This document shows positions 1-5,780 of a stretch of 26,289 nt of DNA, piece by piece. The notes beneath the pieces were generated by a model. It had not been told where the DNA came from. It searched no databases and worked only from the letters and a program-made list of their open reading frames with translations. Position 1 is the stretch's first letter; each line of letters opens with the position of its first letter. The stretch is from a virus, in the IMG/VR virus record IMGVR_UViG_3300022208_000025, positions 1 to 26,289 of that record; one strand, given 5' to 3'. A program made the position numbers and the translations under genes.

Positions 1-51
1 CTTACCGCTGGCGATAATTATGTTCGATAGCCTATAATTTGCCCTGTCGGC

Positions 52-127
52 GCCGGAGTAGCTCAGTTGGTAGAGCAACGCACTCGTAACGCGTAGGTCG
101 GAGGTTCGATTCCTCTCTCCGGCACCA
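52..127 (+). tRNA. tRNA-Thr (anticodon CGT)
   Basis: The 76-nt cloverleaf folds fully. The acceptor stem GCCGGAG pairs with CTCCGGC, followed by ACCA with an encoded CCA end. The D arm GCTC/GAGC, a seven-base anticodon loop CTCGTAA with anticodon CGT, and a T arm with the TTCGATT loop are all present. The closing pair of the anticodon stem is an A-C mismatch. A TATAAT box at 33-38 followed by a GC-rich discriminator suggests the native promoter. The integrase lies directly downstream, so this gene is very probably the attachment site. E. coli thrW, also tRNA-Thr(CGT), is a known phage target. Confidence 0.95.
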
Positions 128-155
128 GCCTTATTAAATGATATGTTGCACCATG

Positions 156-187
156 CCGCAAAGCCTTTAGTTTTGCGGTTTTTTTAT
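156..187 (+). terminator. Intrinsic terminator after tRNA-Thr
   Basis: CCGCAAA (156-162) pairs with TTTGCGG (172-178) and is followed by a run of eight T. This is a strong Rho-independent terminator separating the tRNA transcript from the integrase promoter. Whether it belongs to host or phage depends on where the att core ends, which cannot be told without the other prophage end. Confidence 0.85.
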
Positions 188-203
188 TTGCGCAATAAAG
201 AGT

Positions 204-232
204 TTGACACGTTGAATCGCATTTTATACGAT
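204..232 (+). promoter_or_regulatory. Predicted integrase promoter
   Basis: TTGACA at 204-209 and TACGAT at 227-232 are separated by 17 bp. Transcription would start near 239. This supports the integrase start at 270 over the in-frame ATG at 231, which lies inside the -10 box. Confidence 0.55.
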
Positions 233-269
233 GCAACTCCCCATAAATTCCCCACGGGATTACCCACGG

Positions 270-1280
270 ATGGCATCGATTACGAAGCACAAGGATGGAT
301 ACAGGGCGCAGGTGTATGTCAGCGGCCAGCGCGATAGTGCTGTGCGGCGTACTAAGCGCGAGGCGGAGGTGTGGGCGGCGGCGCGGGAGACTGAGCTGCG
401 GGCGCTGGCGGCGGCTTTGCCTGGTGTTCGGCATACGCTTGGGGATGCGTTGCAGCGGTATTCGGATGAGGTGTCGCCGACTAAGCGGGGCTGCAGGTGG
501 GAGCAGATCCGGATTGCGGTTTTTTTGCGGGACGATAATCTGCCATGTGGGCAGGCGATCGGGCGGCTGACGACGCCGCAGCTGGCAGATTGGCGGGATG
601 CCCGGTTGCGGCAGGTGTCGGCGGGGTCGGTTTTGCGGGAGATAGGCATTCTGGCGGCGGTGTTGGAGACGGCGCGGCGGGAGTGGCGCTGGATCTCTGT
701 GAATCCGATGGCGGATATGCGGAAGCCGAAGGCGCCGGAGCATCGGTCTGTGGTGATCTCGCGGCGTGAGGTGCGGCTGATGTTGCGGGAGATGGGTTAT
801 TCCAGCCGGAAGCCTGTGCGGTCGATGTCGCAGGCGGTGGCGGTGTGCTTTTTGGTGGCGCTGCGCACGGGGATGCGCGCGGGTGAGTTGTGCGGCCTGC
901 GCTGGGATCTGGTGCATGACGGGTATTGCACGTTGCCGGTGACGAAGACGAAGCCGCGGGATGTGCCGTTGACGGCGAAGGCGATGGCGCTGATCAGGCG
1001 CATGGATGGGTGGGATGGGGTATTGGTATTCGGCGTGAGTCCGCAATCGCTTGATGCCTTGTTTCGCAAGTACAGGAAGCGTGCCGGGCTGGAGGGTTTC
1101 ACTTTCCATGATTCGCGGCACACTGCGGCCACCTGGATCGCGGGGCGGATGAAGTCGAGCAATATTCCTGCGCAGCAGGCGGTGTTTGATATGTGCAAGA
1201 TGTTCGGGTGGTCTAGCGTGGACCAGGCGCTGGCGTATTACAATCCATCAGCGAAGGACATTGCGCTGCGGATCGGGTAA
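270..1280 (+). CDS. int: Phage site-specific tyrosine recombinase (integrase)
   Basis: A 336-residue integrase that would join phage attP to the tRNA attachment site. The N-terminal part (MASITKHKDGYRAQV) resembles the arm-binding domain of phage integrases, followed by a core-binding helical region. The catalytic set is visible: Arg in the RTGMRAGEL motif (about residue 203), Lys in the TKTKPRD hairpin, HxxR in FHDSRHT (about 280-283), a late Trp in FGWSS, and Tyr in LAYYNP (about 323-324). I chose ATG 270 because the upstream ATG at 231 overlaps the promoter. It lacks the extra helix of integron integrases as far as I can see, so it is not an IntI. Position beside the tRNA fits prophage integration. 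The 3' end almost touches the convergent gene at 1284. Confidence 0.93.
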   Translation: MASITKHKDGYRAQVYVSGQRDSAVRRTKREAEVWAAARETELRALAAALPGVRHTLGDALQRYSDEVSPTKRGCRWEQIRIAVFLRDDNLPCGQAIGRLTTPQLADWRDARLRQVSAGSVLREIGILAAVLETARREWRWISVNPMADMRKPKAPEHRSVVISRREVRLMLREMGYSSRKPVRSMSQAVAVCFLVALRTGMRAGELCGLRWDLVHDGYCTLPVTKTKPRDVPLTAKAMALIRRMDGWDGVLVFGVSPQSLDALFRKYRKRAGLEGFTFHDSRHTAATWIAGRMKSSNIPAQQAVFDMCKMFGWSSVDQALAYYNPSAKDIALRIG

Positions 1281-1283
1281 AAT

Positions 1284-1592
1284 TCAGTCGATAGATGATG
1301 CCAGTCGCGGCATCGACTTCCGCAGCCCAGCCAGAATACGAGACATGCCAATACGTGCTTTCCATGGCTTTCCATCCACTTTGACCAGGTAGCAATCAAC
1401 CCGATCGGTTCGGTACAGCTCGAGCGTATGCGTGACTTCGCCAAAATCAAAGTCTGTGACCGTGATACGCTTACGCAATTCCGGCAGCGGCTCCGCATAG
1501 TCTGGCTGCGGCCCGTTCAGGCGCAATCTCTCCTTTGCCTCGCGCATTCTGGCAAGCTGCTTGCGCCGTTTTTCACTTACTCTGTATGCCAT
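1284..1592 (-). CDS. Small phage protein of unknown function
   Basis: A 102-residue protein starting MAYRVSEKRRKQ. The N-terminal quarter is strongly basic and probably helical (Lys/Arg-rich to about residue 25), followed by a mixed alpha/beta part with an LYRTDRVDCYLVKVDGKPW stretch. I do not recognise the family. The start overlaps the last 20 nt of the methyltransferase gene, so the two are probably translationally coupled. A GGAG about nine bases upstream of the ATG supports the start. It is the last gene of the leftward early operon and ends 4 nt from the convergent integrase. Confidence 0.7.
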   Translation of the reverse strand: MAYRVSEKRRKQLARMREAKERLRLNGPQPDYAEPLPELRKRITVTDFDFGEVTHTLELYRTDRVDCYLVKVDGKPWKARIGMSRILAGLRKSMPRLASSID

Positions 1593-2367
1593 TTTCCTGA
1601 TCTCCAACCTTGCACGGTTCGGATATTCTGTAGTTATACGTCTCGGCAATCGCCGCGAATATCGGGTACGCCTGCAAAGGCACAACCGCGTTTCCAAGGG
1701 CTTTCAGCCGCTCACGTCTGTCCATCCGGGCGGAAAGCCCATCAACCACTCGACCCATTCCGGGTTGAGCACCCCATCCGCAGCCGTCCCGCCGAACCCT
1801 CGCGCCGCTTCTGAAAGCGTCCATCCCGCCTTTGCTGCGCTCGCCTCCGGTCGGTTCCCTGTTTTCCCTCGCGGGTCTTTCCAGTCGGTCGCCCTTGGCG
1901 TGGGCCAGTACGAAAACCCGCTCTCGCGTATGCGGGGCGCCTGCGGCGCAAGCCGGTAAAACAACCGGCCTGACGGCGTAGCCTGCTGCCTCCAGGTCAT
2001 CGCAAACGGAATCGAGGCCAATGGCAATGTGGCCTGTAACGTTTTCACCAACCACCCAAGCTGGTCGCAGGTCTTGCACGACCCGGAGCATTGCGGGCCA
2101 CAGGTGCCGCTCGTCGGCGTGGCCTGCGCGTCTCCCTGCTTGGCTGAACGGCTGGCATGGGTAGCCTCCATGCACAAGCTCAACTGCTGGCAGTTCGCTG
2201 GTGTCAATTGTTCGTACATCGTCGTAAATCCTTACGTTCGGCCACCGTGCCGCCAGCACCGACTTGCAAAACCTGTCGCGCTCGCAGAAAGCCACGGTCT
2301 TAAATCCCGCCCACTCGGCGGCAATGTCCAGTCCGCCAATCCCAGAAAACAAGCTCAGTGCGTTCAT
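1573..2367 (-). CDS. C5-cytosine DNA methyltransferase (Dcm family)
   Basis: A 264-residue enzyme transferring a methyl group from S-adenosylmethionine to cytosine C5 in DNA. Family motifs are in order: SAM-binding LFSGIGGLD (6-14), the catalytic loop GYPCQPFS with nucleophile Cys71, ENV (108-110), RERVFVLA, and LKALGNAVVP near the C-terminus. It is short for the family (usually 330 or more), with a small target-recognition region between the RERVF and LKALGN motifs, typical of phage versions. No restriction endonuclease is adjacent, so an orphan role in protecting phage DNA is likely. Its ATG overlaps the upstream stop as ATGA. A second, conserved-looking frame lies wholly within it (1704-2219). 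Confidence 0.92.
   Translation of the reverse strand: MNALSLFSGIGGLDIAAEWAGFKTVAFCERDRFCKSVLAARWPNVRIYDDVRTIDTSELPAVELVHGGYPCQPFSQAGRRAGHADERHLWPAMLRVVQDLRPAWVVGENVTGHIAIGLDSVCDDLEAAGYAVRPVVLPACAAGAPHTRERVFVLAHAKGDRLERPARENREPTGGERSKGGMDAFRSGARVRRDGCGWGAQPGMGRVVDGLSARMDRRERLKALGNAVVPLQAYPIFAAIAETYNYRISEPCKVGDQENGIQSK
1704..2219 (-). CDS. Overlapping gene nested out of frame in the C5 methyltransferase
   Basis: A 171-residue frame on the same strand as the methyltransferase but in another reading frame. It reads like a real protein: CGPQCSGSCKTCDQLGWL, TWRQQATPSGRLFYRLAP, FSYWPTPRATDW and a C-terminal LNPEWVEWLMGFPPGWTD. From memory, this set of motifs recurs in phage and metagenome proteins annotated as hypothetical or methyltransferase-associated, sometimes outside an overlap. 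The ATG at 2219 has an AAGGA about nine bases upstream. The region covers everything from the catalytic loop to the target-recognition part of the methyltransferase. Function is unknown; a partner or alternative recognition subunit is only a guess. Confidence 0.6.
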   Translation of the reverse strand: MYEQLTPANCQQLSLCMEATHASRSAKQGDAQATPTSGTCGPQCSGSCKTCDQLGWLVKTLQATLPLASIPFAMTWRQQATPSGRLFYRLAPQAPRIRESGFSYWPTPRATDWKDPRGKTGNRPEASAAKAGWTLSEAARGFGGTAADGVLNPEWVEWLMGFPPGWTDVSG

Positions 2368-2792
2368 GGTCGTGTAGCCGTATAACCCGTCGCTCCAGGG
2401 GACGCTTCGCCTGTCGGCTCGCGTCCCTGAGCTGTTGCGTTAGCCGCCGTCAATGCTTCGTATCTATCTTCCCCGTAAGCTTCTCTTACATATGTTGTCG
2501 GGAACGCTCCGCGATCACCTTGTTTTGCCGAAATGTACATACACGTATATCCAGAATTCTTTGGTGCTGGAACGGTCTTTGTCCATTCATGTTCCGGCAT
2601 GCCGAGAGGCCATTCGTACCCTTCCTCACGCACAACGCGCATAAATTCATGCGGGTCGTGGTGTCCTTTGCTCATCAGGATGTAGGTATCTTCACCAACA
2701 TTCATGATTTCCAGAGGGTATTTGGCGGCTAACCCTACGTGCAAGCGGGACTGCGCTACGGCGGGATTTGTGTCTTTTGTCTGTTCATTCAT
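2364..2792 (-). CDS. Phage protein of unknown function
   Basis: A 142-residue protein. I chose the third in-frame ATG (2792) because GGAG lies eight bases upstream; ATGs at 2798 and 2810 sit too close to or before it. The N-terminus carries the short motif NPAVAQSRL, which recurs as KPAVALSEL and KPAEAQSFL in two cassette genes to the right. The middle (EDTYILMSKGHHDPHEFMRVV) looks globular. The tail is rich in Ala, Thr and Gly. The stop overlaps the methyltransferase start. The 5' leader abuts the leftmost attC-like element, so this may be the last gene of the array or the first resident gene beyond it. Family not recognised. Confidence 0.75.
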   Translation of the reverse strand: MNEQTKDTNPAVAQSRLHVGLAAKYPLEIMNVGEDTYILMSKGHHDPHEFMRVVREEGYEWPLGMPEHEWTKTVPAPKNSGYTCMYISAKQGDRGAFPTTYVREAYGEDRYEALTAANATAQGREPTGEASPGATGYTATRP

Positions 2793-2810
2793 ATCCATAT
2801 CTCCGGTCAT

Positions 2811-2847
2811 AGGGCTGCAAGCGCAGCCCCTTCACTCCATGTTGGGC
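2811..2847 (+). repeat. attC-like site 0 (partial, right arm plus hairpin)
   Basis: A hairpin GGGCTGC/GCAGCCC (2812-2829) is followed by CTTCACTCCAT and GTTGGGC (2841-2847), matching the 3' arm of the complete sites further right. No matching 5' arm is seen on its left. It is the leftmost element of the array, and the stop of the gene starting at 3224 lies within it. Confidence 0.6.
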
Positions 2848-3224
2848 GTCTTAGGCTCATGAACCACGAACCAGCAACAGCCGCATTCAAAGTTCGCCGC
2901 AGGCCATTTTCTCCCGCTCTTCCGCTGTGGTGGATCGTCGTCATACCATGCGCGCCCAAACTCCTCCTCTATGGCATCGGTAATTTCGTCTATGCGCTCA
3001 TAAATCTCATCGCTCTTGAATTGGTATTTCGTATCAAGCCACGCCGAGTCAACCCGCACGACGTAGTACTGCGGCCGCGTGTTCAGCGGCTGTACGCCAA
3101 GCAAGGCTTTTCCATCTCCCCAGGTTCGCTCAATCAGGCGTGGCGAGACAAGGTATTTTCCGCCCCAAAATTCAGTCCTGTAGCGTTTTTCAACATGCGT
3201 CCGCAGTTCGTTTTCGGTTATCAT
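2832..3224 (-). CDS. Cassette gene: small protein of unknown function
   Basis: A 130-residue protein starting MITENELRTHVEKRY, with GGAG six bases before the ATG. The longer frame back to 3263 runs into the neighbouring recombination site and is rejected. The C-terminal part contains EIYERIDEITDAIEEEFGR, an amphipathic acidic helix, then FECGCCWFVV with three Cys. Family not recognised. The stop codon lies inside the leftmost attC-like element, which contributes the last residues (TPNME). It lies between attC-like sites 0 and 1. Confidence 0.72.
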   Translation of the reverse strand: MITENELRTHVEKRYRTEFWGGKYLVSPRLIERTWGDGKALLGVQPLNTRPQYYVVRVDSAWLDTKYQFKSDEIYERIDEITDAIEEEFGRAWYDDDPPQRKSGRKWPAANFECGCCWFVVHEPKTPNME

Positions 3225-3245
3225 TTTTTCTCCGTTGAAAAAGAC

Positions 3246-3330
3246 GCCCAACCCGGCGCTCAACTTTCACTCCGCTTCGCTGCGTCGGACTCCGCAAAAG
3301 CGCGGAGCCGGTTATTTCTGTTCGTTCGGC
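3246..3330 (+). repeat. attC-like site 1 (complete)
   Basis: The left arm is GCCCAAC, five spacer bases, then GCTCAAC. The right arm is GGTTAT, a spacer, then GTTCGGC. Between them are two stem-loops, including GGACTCCGC/GCGGAGCC. Comparing the arms, the left inner box has one extra C relative to the right one. In aadA-type attC sites this asymmetry marks the 5' arm, so the site points along the + strand. Confidence 0.75.
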
Positions 3331-3331
3331 G

Positions 3332-3601
3332 TCATTGCCGCACGCGCTTGAGGTTAAAAAATTGCCCTTCACTGTTCTGGTATGTACGCCGGAATTCGCC
3401 CTCGAATTGCGTCTTAAAACGCAGGCGCAGGGTCAGTTCGTTATCGACAGTTTTTCGATAGACACCGCCGATTTCCGTGCTTCGCCCTTGCGACTCCCAC
3501 AAGCCTTCCTCTCGTCTGCACTCGCTGTAATCAAACGGCTCTACCGCCGTGTCGTCCGGCAGGTTTTGAATCAGTTCAAGAAGTTGTTTCTTATCCATCA
3601 T
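3332..3601 (-). CDS. Cassette gene: small acidic protein of unknown function
   Basis: An 89-residue protein starting MMDKKQLLELIQNLPDD, with GGAG five bases before the first ATG. An N-terminal helix (DKKQLLELIQNL) is followed by a beta-rich part (DNELTLRLRFKTQFEGEF). The opening helix followed by DDT or GD and then beta strands is shared in style with the cassette proteins at 3879 and 5751, which could mean one small-domain family. The stop TGA falls one base before the right arm of attC-like site 1. It lies between sites 1 and 2. Confidence 0.72.
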   Translation of the reverse strand: MMDKKQLLELIQNLPDDTAVEPFDYSECRREEGLWESQGRSTEIGGVYRKTVDNELTLRLRFKTQFEGEFRRTYQNSEGQFFNLKRVRQ

Positions 3602-3616
3602 AGTTTCTCCGATCAC

Positions 3617-3700
3617 GCCGAACCCGGCGCTCAAGTTTGTTCCGGGCTTTCGCCCTCCACGGGACGCGCCTTCGGCGCGCCCCTTACCTTCACGTTAGGC
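3617..3700 (+). repeat. attC-like site 2 (complete)
   Basis: The left arm is GCCGAAC-CCGGC-GCTCAAG and the right arm CTTACCTTCAC-GTTAGGC (core box 3694-3700). An internal GGGC/GCCC hairpin and an apical stem closed by a TTCG loop lie between. It is nearly identical to site 10 (6229-6312) except in the apical stem, where a G-C pair here is a T-A pair there. That is compensatory change preserving a folded single strand, as expected for attC. Confidence 0.8.
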
Positions 3701-3879
3701 ACTTCATTTAATTCACCAGTGGTCAATATCGTCATTGTGTCCAAATCGATCCCGAGAAGTTCTCGGGCGAATGCCCTGCGAAAAGCATCTGCATCTCCGG
3801 TACTTACGTCCACACTGATCGTTATTTCAAGATCGTCTTTGAGGCTATATATCGCTCGTTTTAGGTCGATCACTTTCAT
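3631..3879 (-). CDS. Cassette gene: small protein of unknown function
   Basis: An 82-residue protein starting MKVIDLKRAIYSLKDD. The ATG directly follows GTTAGGC of attC-like site 3, and the ribosome-binding GGAGGG lies inside that site's arm, six bases upstream. Residues 1-59 look native (an N-terminal helix, then DLEITISVDV). The last 22 or so residues (from VPNVKVRG) are translated from attC-like site 2, where the frame finally stops, so the tail may be a non-functional extension. Family not recognised. Confidence 0.7.
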   Translation of the reverse strand: MKVIDLKRAIYSLKDDLEITISVDVSTGDADAFRRAFARELLGIDLDTMTILTTGELNEVPNVKVRGAPKARPVEGESPEQT

Positions 3880-3937
3880 GCCTAACCCTCCATTCCAGCG
3901 GGACCGCTACGCGGCCCCTGAATTACCTTGATGTGCG
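3880..3937 (+). repeat. attC-like site 3 (right core box degenerate)
   Basis: GCCTAAC at 3880-3886 starts the left arm, with the hairpin GGACCGC/GCGGCCC in the middle and TTACCTTGATG on the right, where a GTTRGGC box is expected but only GTGCGTC is seen. The left box touches the ATG of the gene ending at 3631. The loss of the right core suggests an old, inactive boundary. Confidence 0.5.
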
Positions 3938-4153
3938 TCAATCAGGCCAAAGATGGCAGCCGTGGCAATCATCGTCATCACCTCCTGACACTTTGCACTT
4001 CGCCCTTGCTTCTTCTTCTGTCATAGCACCACATCGCTGACAAGGTGGTTTGCTATAGTCTGGCTCGACGCACATCACGTCAGTCAATTCGGACAGCGCT
4101 ACTGCGGGTTTCTGGTCGTGCTGCGTCTGCCCTTCGGGCAAGTCCTTAAACAT
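3938..4153 (-). CDS. Cassette gene: Cys-rich small protein, possible zinc ribbon
   Basis: A 71-residue protein starting MFKDLPEGQ. Residues 15-24 carry the shared motif KPAVALSEL. The C-terminal half contains C-x2-C (CQRC), a further Cys, and C-x2-C (CHGC) after a GGDDDD turn, consistent with one zinc-binding site, ending HLWPD. An AAAGGTGGG stretch about six bases upstream serves as ribosome-binding site. It lies between attC-like sites 3 and 4. Function unknown; small zinc ribbons of this type are common among phage early proteins. Confidence 0.7.
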   Translation of the reverse strand: MFKDLPEGQTQHDQKPAVALSELTDVMCVEPDYSKPPCQRCGAMTEEEARAKCKVSGGDDDDCHGCHLWPD

Positions 4154-4170
4154 TTTAATCCCACCTTTCT

Positions 4171-4203
4171 GCGGCAGCGCCGCCGTTTACTTCGATGTTA
4201 GGC
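4171..4203 (+). repeat. attC-like site 4 (partial, right arm plus hairpin)
   Basis: The hairpin GCGGC/GCCGC (4171-4183) is followed by GTTTACTTCGAT and GTTAGGC (4197-4203). The left arm is absent or too degraded to recognise. The core box supplies the TAA stop of the ASCH-like gene. Confidence 0.55.
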
Positions 4204-4527
4204 CCATTCAATTTGCTGCCCCTCGAAAGGTAGCCCGTGCGTATTATTAAACCACGCTTGCATTTCCGCATGGCTAGAAAAACCATCAGCCCGCGCGAGC
4301 ATTTCGCTTGTTTCTGTGGATGGCCCTTCATAAATTTGCACCTCCTGAACGCGGGTGCATACGCTATTGCGCAGCGTTTCTTGCTTGCTTCGGTACGGCT
4401 TTCCAGTCCACTTACGCAAGCTCAGTTCATCGCCCGGCTTGCATCGCGCCGACAGCCTTATAGTTTGCTTCTTCTCTCCAGAGCGCACCAGTTCGGCGAA
4501 TTTATCTTGGAATAAAATGACCCTCAT
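4198..4527 (-). CDS. Cassette gene: ASCH-domain-like protein
   Basis: A 109-residue protein starting MRVILFQDKFAELVRSGEKKQTIR. The pattern of an N-terminal strand, helix with FAELV, then a QTIR segment, PGDELSLRKWTGKPYRS, and a C-terminal GLPFEGQQIEW matches small ASCH-domain proteins as I remember them; these belong to the PUA-like fold and are thought to bind RNA or modified nucleotides. GAGGTG about five bases before the ATG supports the start. The stop TAA is made by the GCCTAAC box of attC-like site 4. It lies between sites 4 and 5. Confidence 0.78.
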   Translation of the reverse strand: MRVILFQDKFAELVRSGEKKQTIRLSARCKPGDELSLRKWTGKPYRSKQETLRNSVCTRVQEVQIYEGPSTETSEMLARADGFSSHAEMQAWFNNTHGLPFEGQQIEWA

Positions 4528-4557
4528 CACCCACCTCTTTGTTGTTTAATTCAAACC

Positions 4558-4638
4558 GCCTAACCCGGCGCTCAAGGTTCGTTCCGCTTCGCTCCACCGG
4601 ATTCGCCTTCGGCGAACCGCCTTACCTCAGAGTTAGAG
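4558..4638 (+). repeat. attC-like site 5 (complete)
   Basis: The left arm is GCCTAAC-CCGGC-GCTCAAG and the right arm CTTACCTCAGA-GTTAGAG. The apical stem GATTCGCC/GGCGAACC is closed by TTCG and differs from sites 2 and 10 by paired changes. The right box provides the TAA stop of the adjacent cassette gene. Confidence 0.75.
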
Positions 4639-4833
4639 CGCAAGCCCGCATCCCATACCAGAGTGATTGCCGTACTCATCTTCTGTTGGTATTTCATGTT
4701 CGCAAGTGCCGTGCTTCGTACACCATCCGCTCTTGCACCAGCGGCAGCAATCATCCGTCGAAGAAATGCGCTCTAACTCGTCGGTCAAAAAGGACTGCGC
4801 CTCGGCGGGCTTGGTTGGTTCAGTTGTTTGCAT
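4633..4833 (-). CDS. Cassette gene: Cys-rich small protein
   Basis: A 66-residue protein starting MQTTEPTKPAEAQSFLTDELERI. The N-terminal KPAEAQSFL is the third copy of a motif shared with the genes ending at 3938 and 2364. It is followed by CCRWCKSGWCTKHGTCEHE, dense in Cys and His and probably zinc-binding. The ATG has GGAG nine bases upstream. The TAA stop is formed by the core box of attC-like site 5. Family not recognised; the Cys spacing recalls restriction-alleviation (Lar-like) proteins only loosely. Confidence 0.7.
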   Translation of the reverse strand: MQTTEPTKPAEAQSFLTDELERISSTDDCCRWCKSGWCTKHGTCEHEIPTEDEYGNHSGMGCGLAL

Positions 4834-4857
4834 AGTTCAGTTCTCCTCTTGCGGTTC

Positions 4858-4891
4858 GGTTGTGGCGCAGCCTCTTACCTTCAAGTTCGGC
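4858..4891 (+). repeat. attC-like site 6 (partial, right arm plus hairpin)
   Basis: A short wobble-containing hairpin GGTTG/CAGCC (4858-4872) precedes CTCTTACCTTCAA and GTTCGGC (4885-4891). The right arm closely matches sites 2 and 10, but no left arm is recognisable. Confidence 0.55.
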
Positions 4892-4892
4892 G

Positions 4893-5213
4893 TCACAACT
4901 GCACCGCCACCACGGCCTTGCCTTCCAGCGGGTTCGGCTGGGCCTTGTAGCGCTCAAACATAGCCGCCCTGTCGGCCTCCGTAGGCTCGGGCAATTCATG
5001 CTCGCCGGTGTGGGTGGTGTCGTATTCGCCGTCCCAGAATCGCGGGTCGGTTACGTGCTCGCGCAGCCACGGTTCAACCGCTCTGGCCGCCCTCGGCAGC
5101 ATGTGCGTCATCAACCCGCGCTCGCCAGTGATCGCCTCCAGGTCTTCGTAGATGTGTCCGATTTCGGTATGCAGCCTTCCTGTGGTCAGGTTGCGCAGTC
5201 GCTGGATGTTCAT
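4893..5213 (-). CDS. Cassette gene: small protein of unknown function
   Basis: A 106-residue protein starting MNIQRLRNLTTGRLHTEIG, preceded by AGGAG eight bases upstream. It looks mainly helical and acidic, with EYDTTHTGEHELPEPTEAD in the middle and a second helix with AMFERYKAQPNPLEGK. The TGA stop is followed at once by the core box of attC-like site 6. It lies between sites 6 and 7. Family not recognised. Confidence 0.72.
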   Translation of the reverse strand: MNIQRLRNLTTGRLHTEIGHIYEDLEAITGERGLMTHMLPRAARAVEPWLREHVTDPRFWDGEYDTTHTGEHELPEPTEADRAAMFERYKAQPNPLEGKAVVAVQL

Positions 5214-5256
5214 GGTCAATCTCCTGTTCAAAAGTCAGTGCTGGTGGGACGGCGAC

Positions 5257-5318
5257 GCCGAACCCATCCATCGAGAGGGACGCCGCTAAAGCGTCGCCCC
5301 TCATGTCAAAAGTTAGGC
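5257..5318 (+). repeat. attC-like site 7 (short form)
   Basis: GCCGAAC (5257-5263) and GTTAGGC (5312-5318) bound a 62-bp element with the stem GGGACGC/GCGTCGCCCC. The inner boxes are less conserved than in sites 2 and 10. Such variation in the centre with fixed outer boxes is usual for attC families. Confidence 0.65.
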
Positions 5319-5319
5319 A

Positions 5320-5463
5320 TCATTCGCAGTTGAGCCAATAAAGACCAGCAGCCAACGCACCTACAGCAACCACAGATTCAAAGTGCAATCCAAATCCAAA
5401 CGCAAGCGAGGTTGTTAGTGCTCCAAGCGCGACAATCAAATTTTTTTTTATTCGTCCAGTCAT
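5320..5463 (-). CDS. Cassette gene: 47-residue membrane peptide
   Basis: Found by reading the frame by hand. Starts MTGRIKKNLIVALGA and ends GLYWLNCE. After a short basic N-terminus there are two hydrophobic stretches (LIVALGALTTSLAFGFGL and VVAVGALAAGLYWL) joined by HFES, so a two-helix hairpin in the inner membrane is likely. GGAGAG four bases before the ATG supports translation. The stop overlaps the base next to the core box of attC-like site 7. It fills the cassette between sites 7 and 8. Small hydrophobic proteins are frequent in cassette arrays; function unknown. Confidence 0.68.
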   Translation of the reverse strand: MTGRIKKNLIVALGALTTSLAFGFGLHFESVVAVGALAAGLYWLNCE

Positions 5464-5484
5464 TTCGCTCTCCATTGAAAAAAT

Positions 5485-5544
5485 GCCTAACCCACCGTTG
5501 AAGGCGCGACCGCCTTCGGCGTCGGCCTTAACTATTTGTTAGGT
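5485..5544 (+). repeat. attC-like site 8 (short form)
   Basis: GCCTAAC (5485-5491) and GTTAGGT (5538-5544) bound a 60-bp element with the central stem GCGAC-CGCC/GGCGTCG and a GGCCTTAACTAT right arm. The right box provides the TAA stop of the next cassette gene. A GCCTTAACTAT stretch recurs at about 6680 as a possible remnant of one more site. Confidence 0.65.
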
Positions 5545-5751
5545 CCCGTCATCGCCTTCTGTCGGATCGACAGCAAAGGATCTCTTGCAGCAGTTTCCGT
5601 CAGCGTCGATATACAACGGCCCGTCCTTGCTCTTGTAGACCGCGTCTGTGGAAATTGCCCTAGTGATACCTTCCCACGTAACTTCGACTTCAATGTCTCC
5701 GTGTTTTCTCATCCTGTTTTGCAGTGTCGCAATAAGTTTAGAAATCTTCAT
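5539..5751 (-). CDS. Cassette gene: small protein of unknown function
   Basis: A 70-residue protein starting MKISKLIATLQNRMRKHGDIEVEV. The longer frame from 5790 begins inside attC-like site 9 and lacks a ribosome-binding site, while AAGG precedes the ATG at 5751. The layout (helix, then HGDIEVEVTWEG strand and a short DGPLYIDADG strand) resembles small phage proteins with a KxxDLI...YGDxEV pattern. The TAA stop is formed by the core box of site 8. It lies between sites 8 and 9. Confidence 0.72.
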   Translation of the reverse strand: MKISKLIATLQNRMRKHGDIEVEVTWEGITRAISTDAVYKSKDGPLYIDADGNCCKRSFAVDPTEGDDGT

Positions 5752-5780
5752 CGCCTTATCCTTTGCTACGTTGAAAAAAA

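Noticed and set aside
63-1121. Minus-strand frame of 352 codons opposite the integrase and tRNA
   Set aside because: Arg/His/Pro-rich text with no motif; it is the shadow of the GC-biased integrase gene and runs over the tRNA.
270-1280. Integrase considered as an integron integrase
   Set aside because: The protein has phage-type N-terminal and catalytic regions and sits beside the tRNA; I see no extra IntI-type helix, and it is 1.5 kb from the array without an attI-like site.
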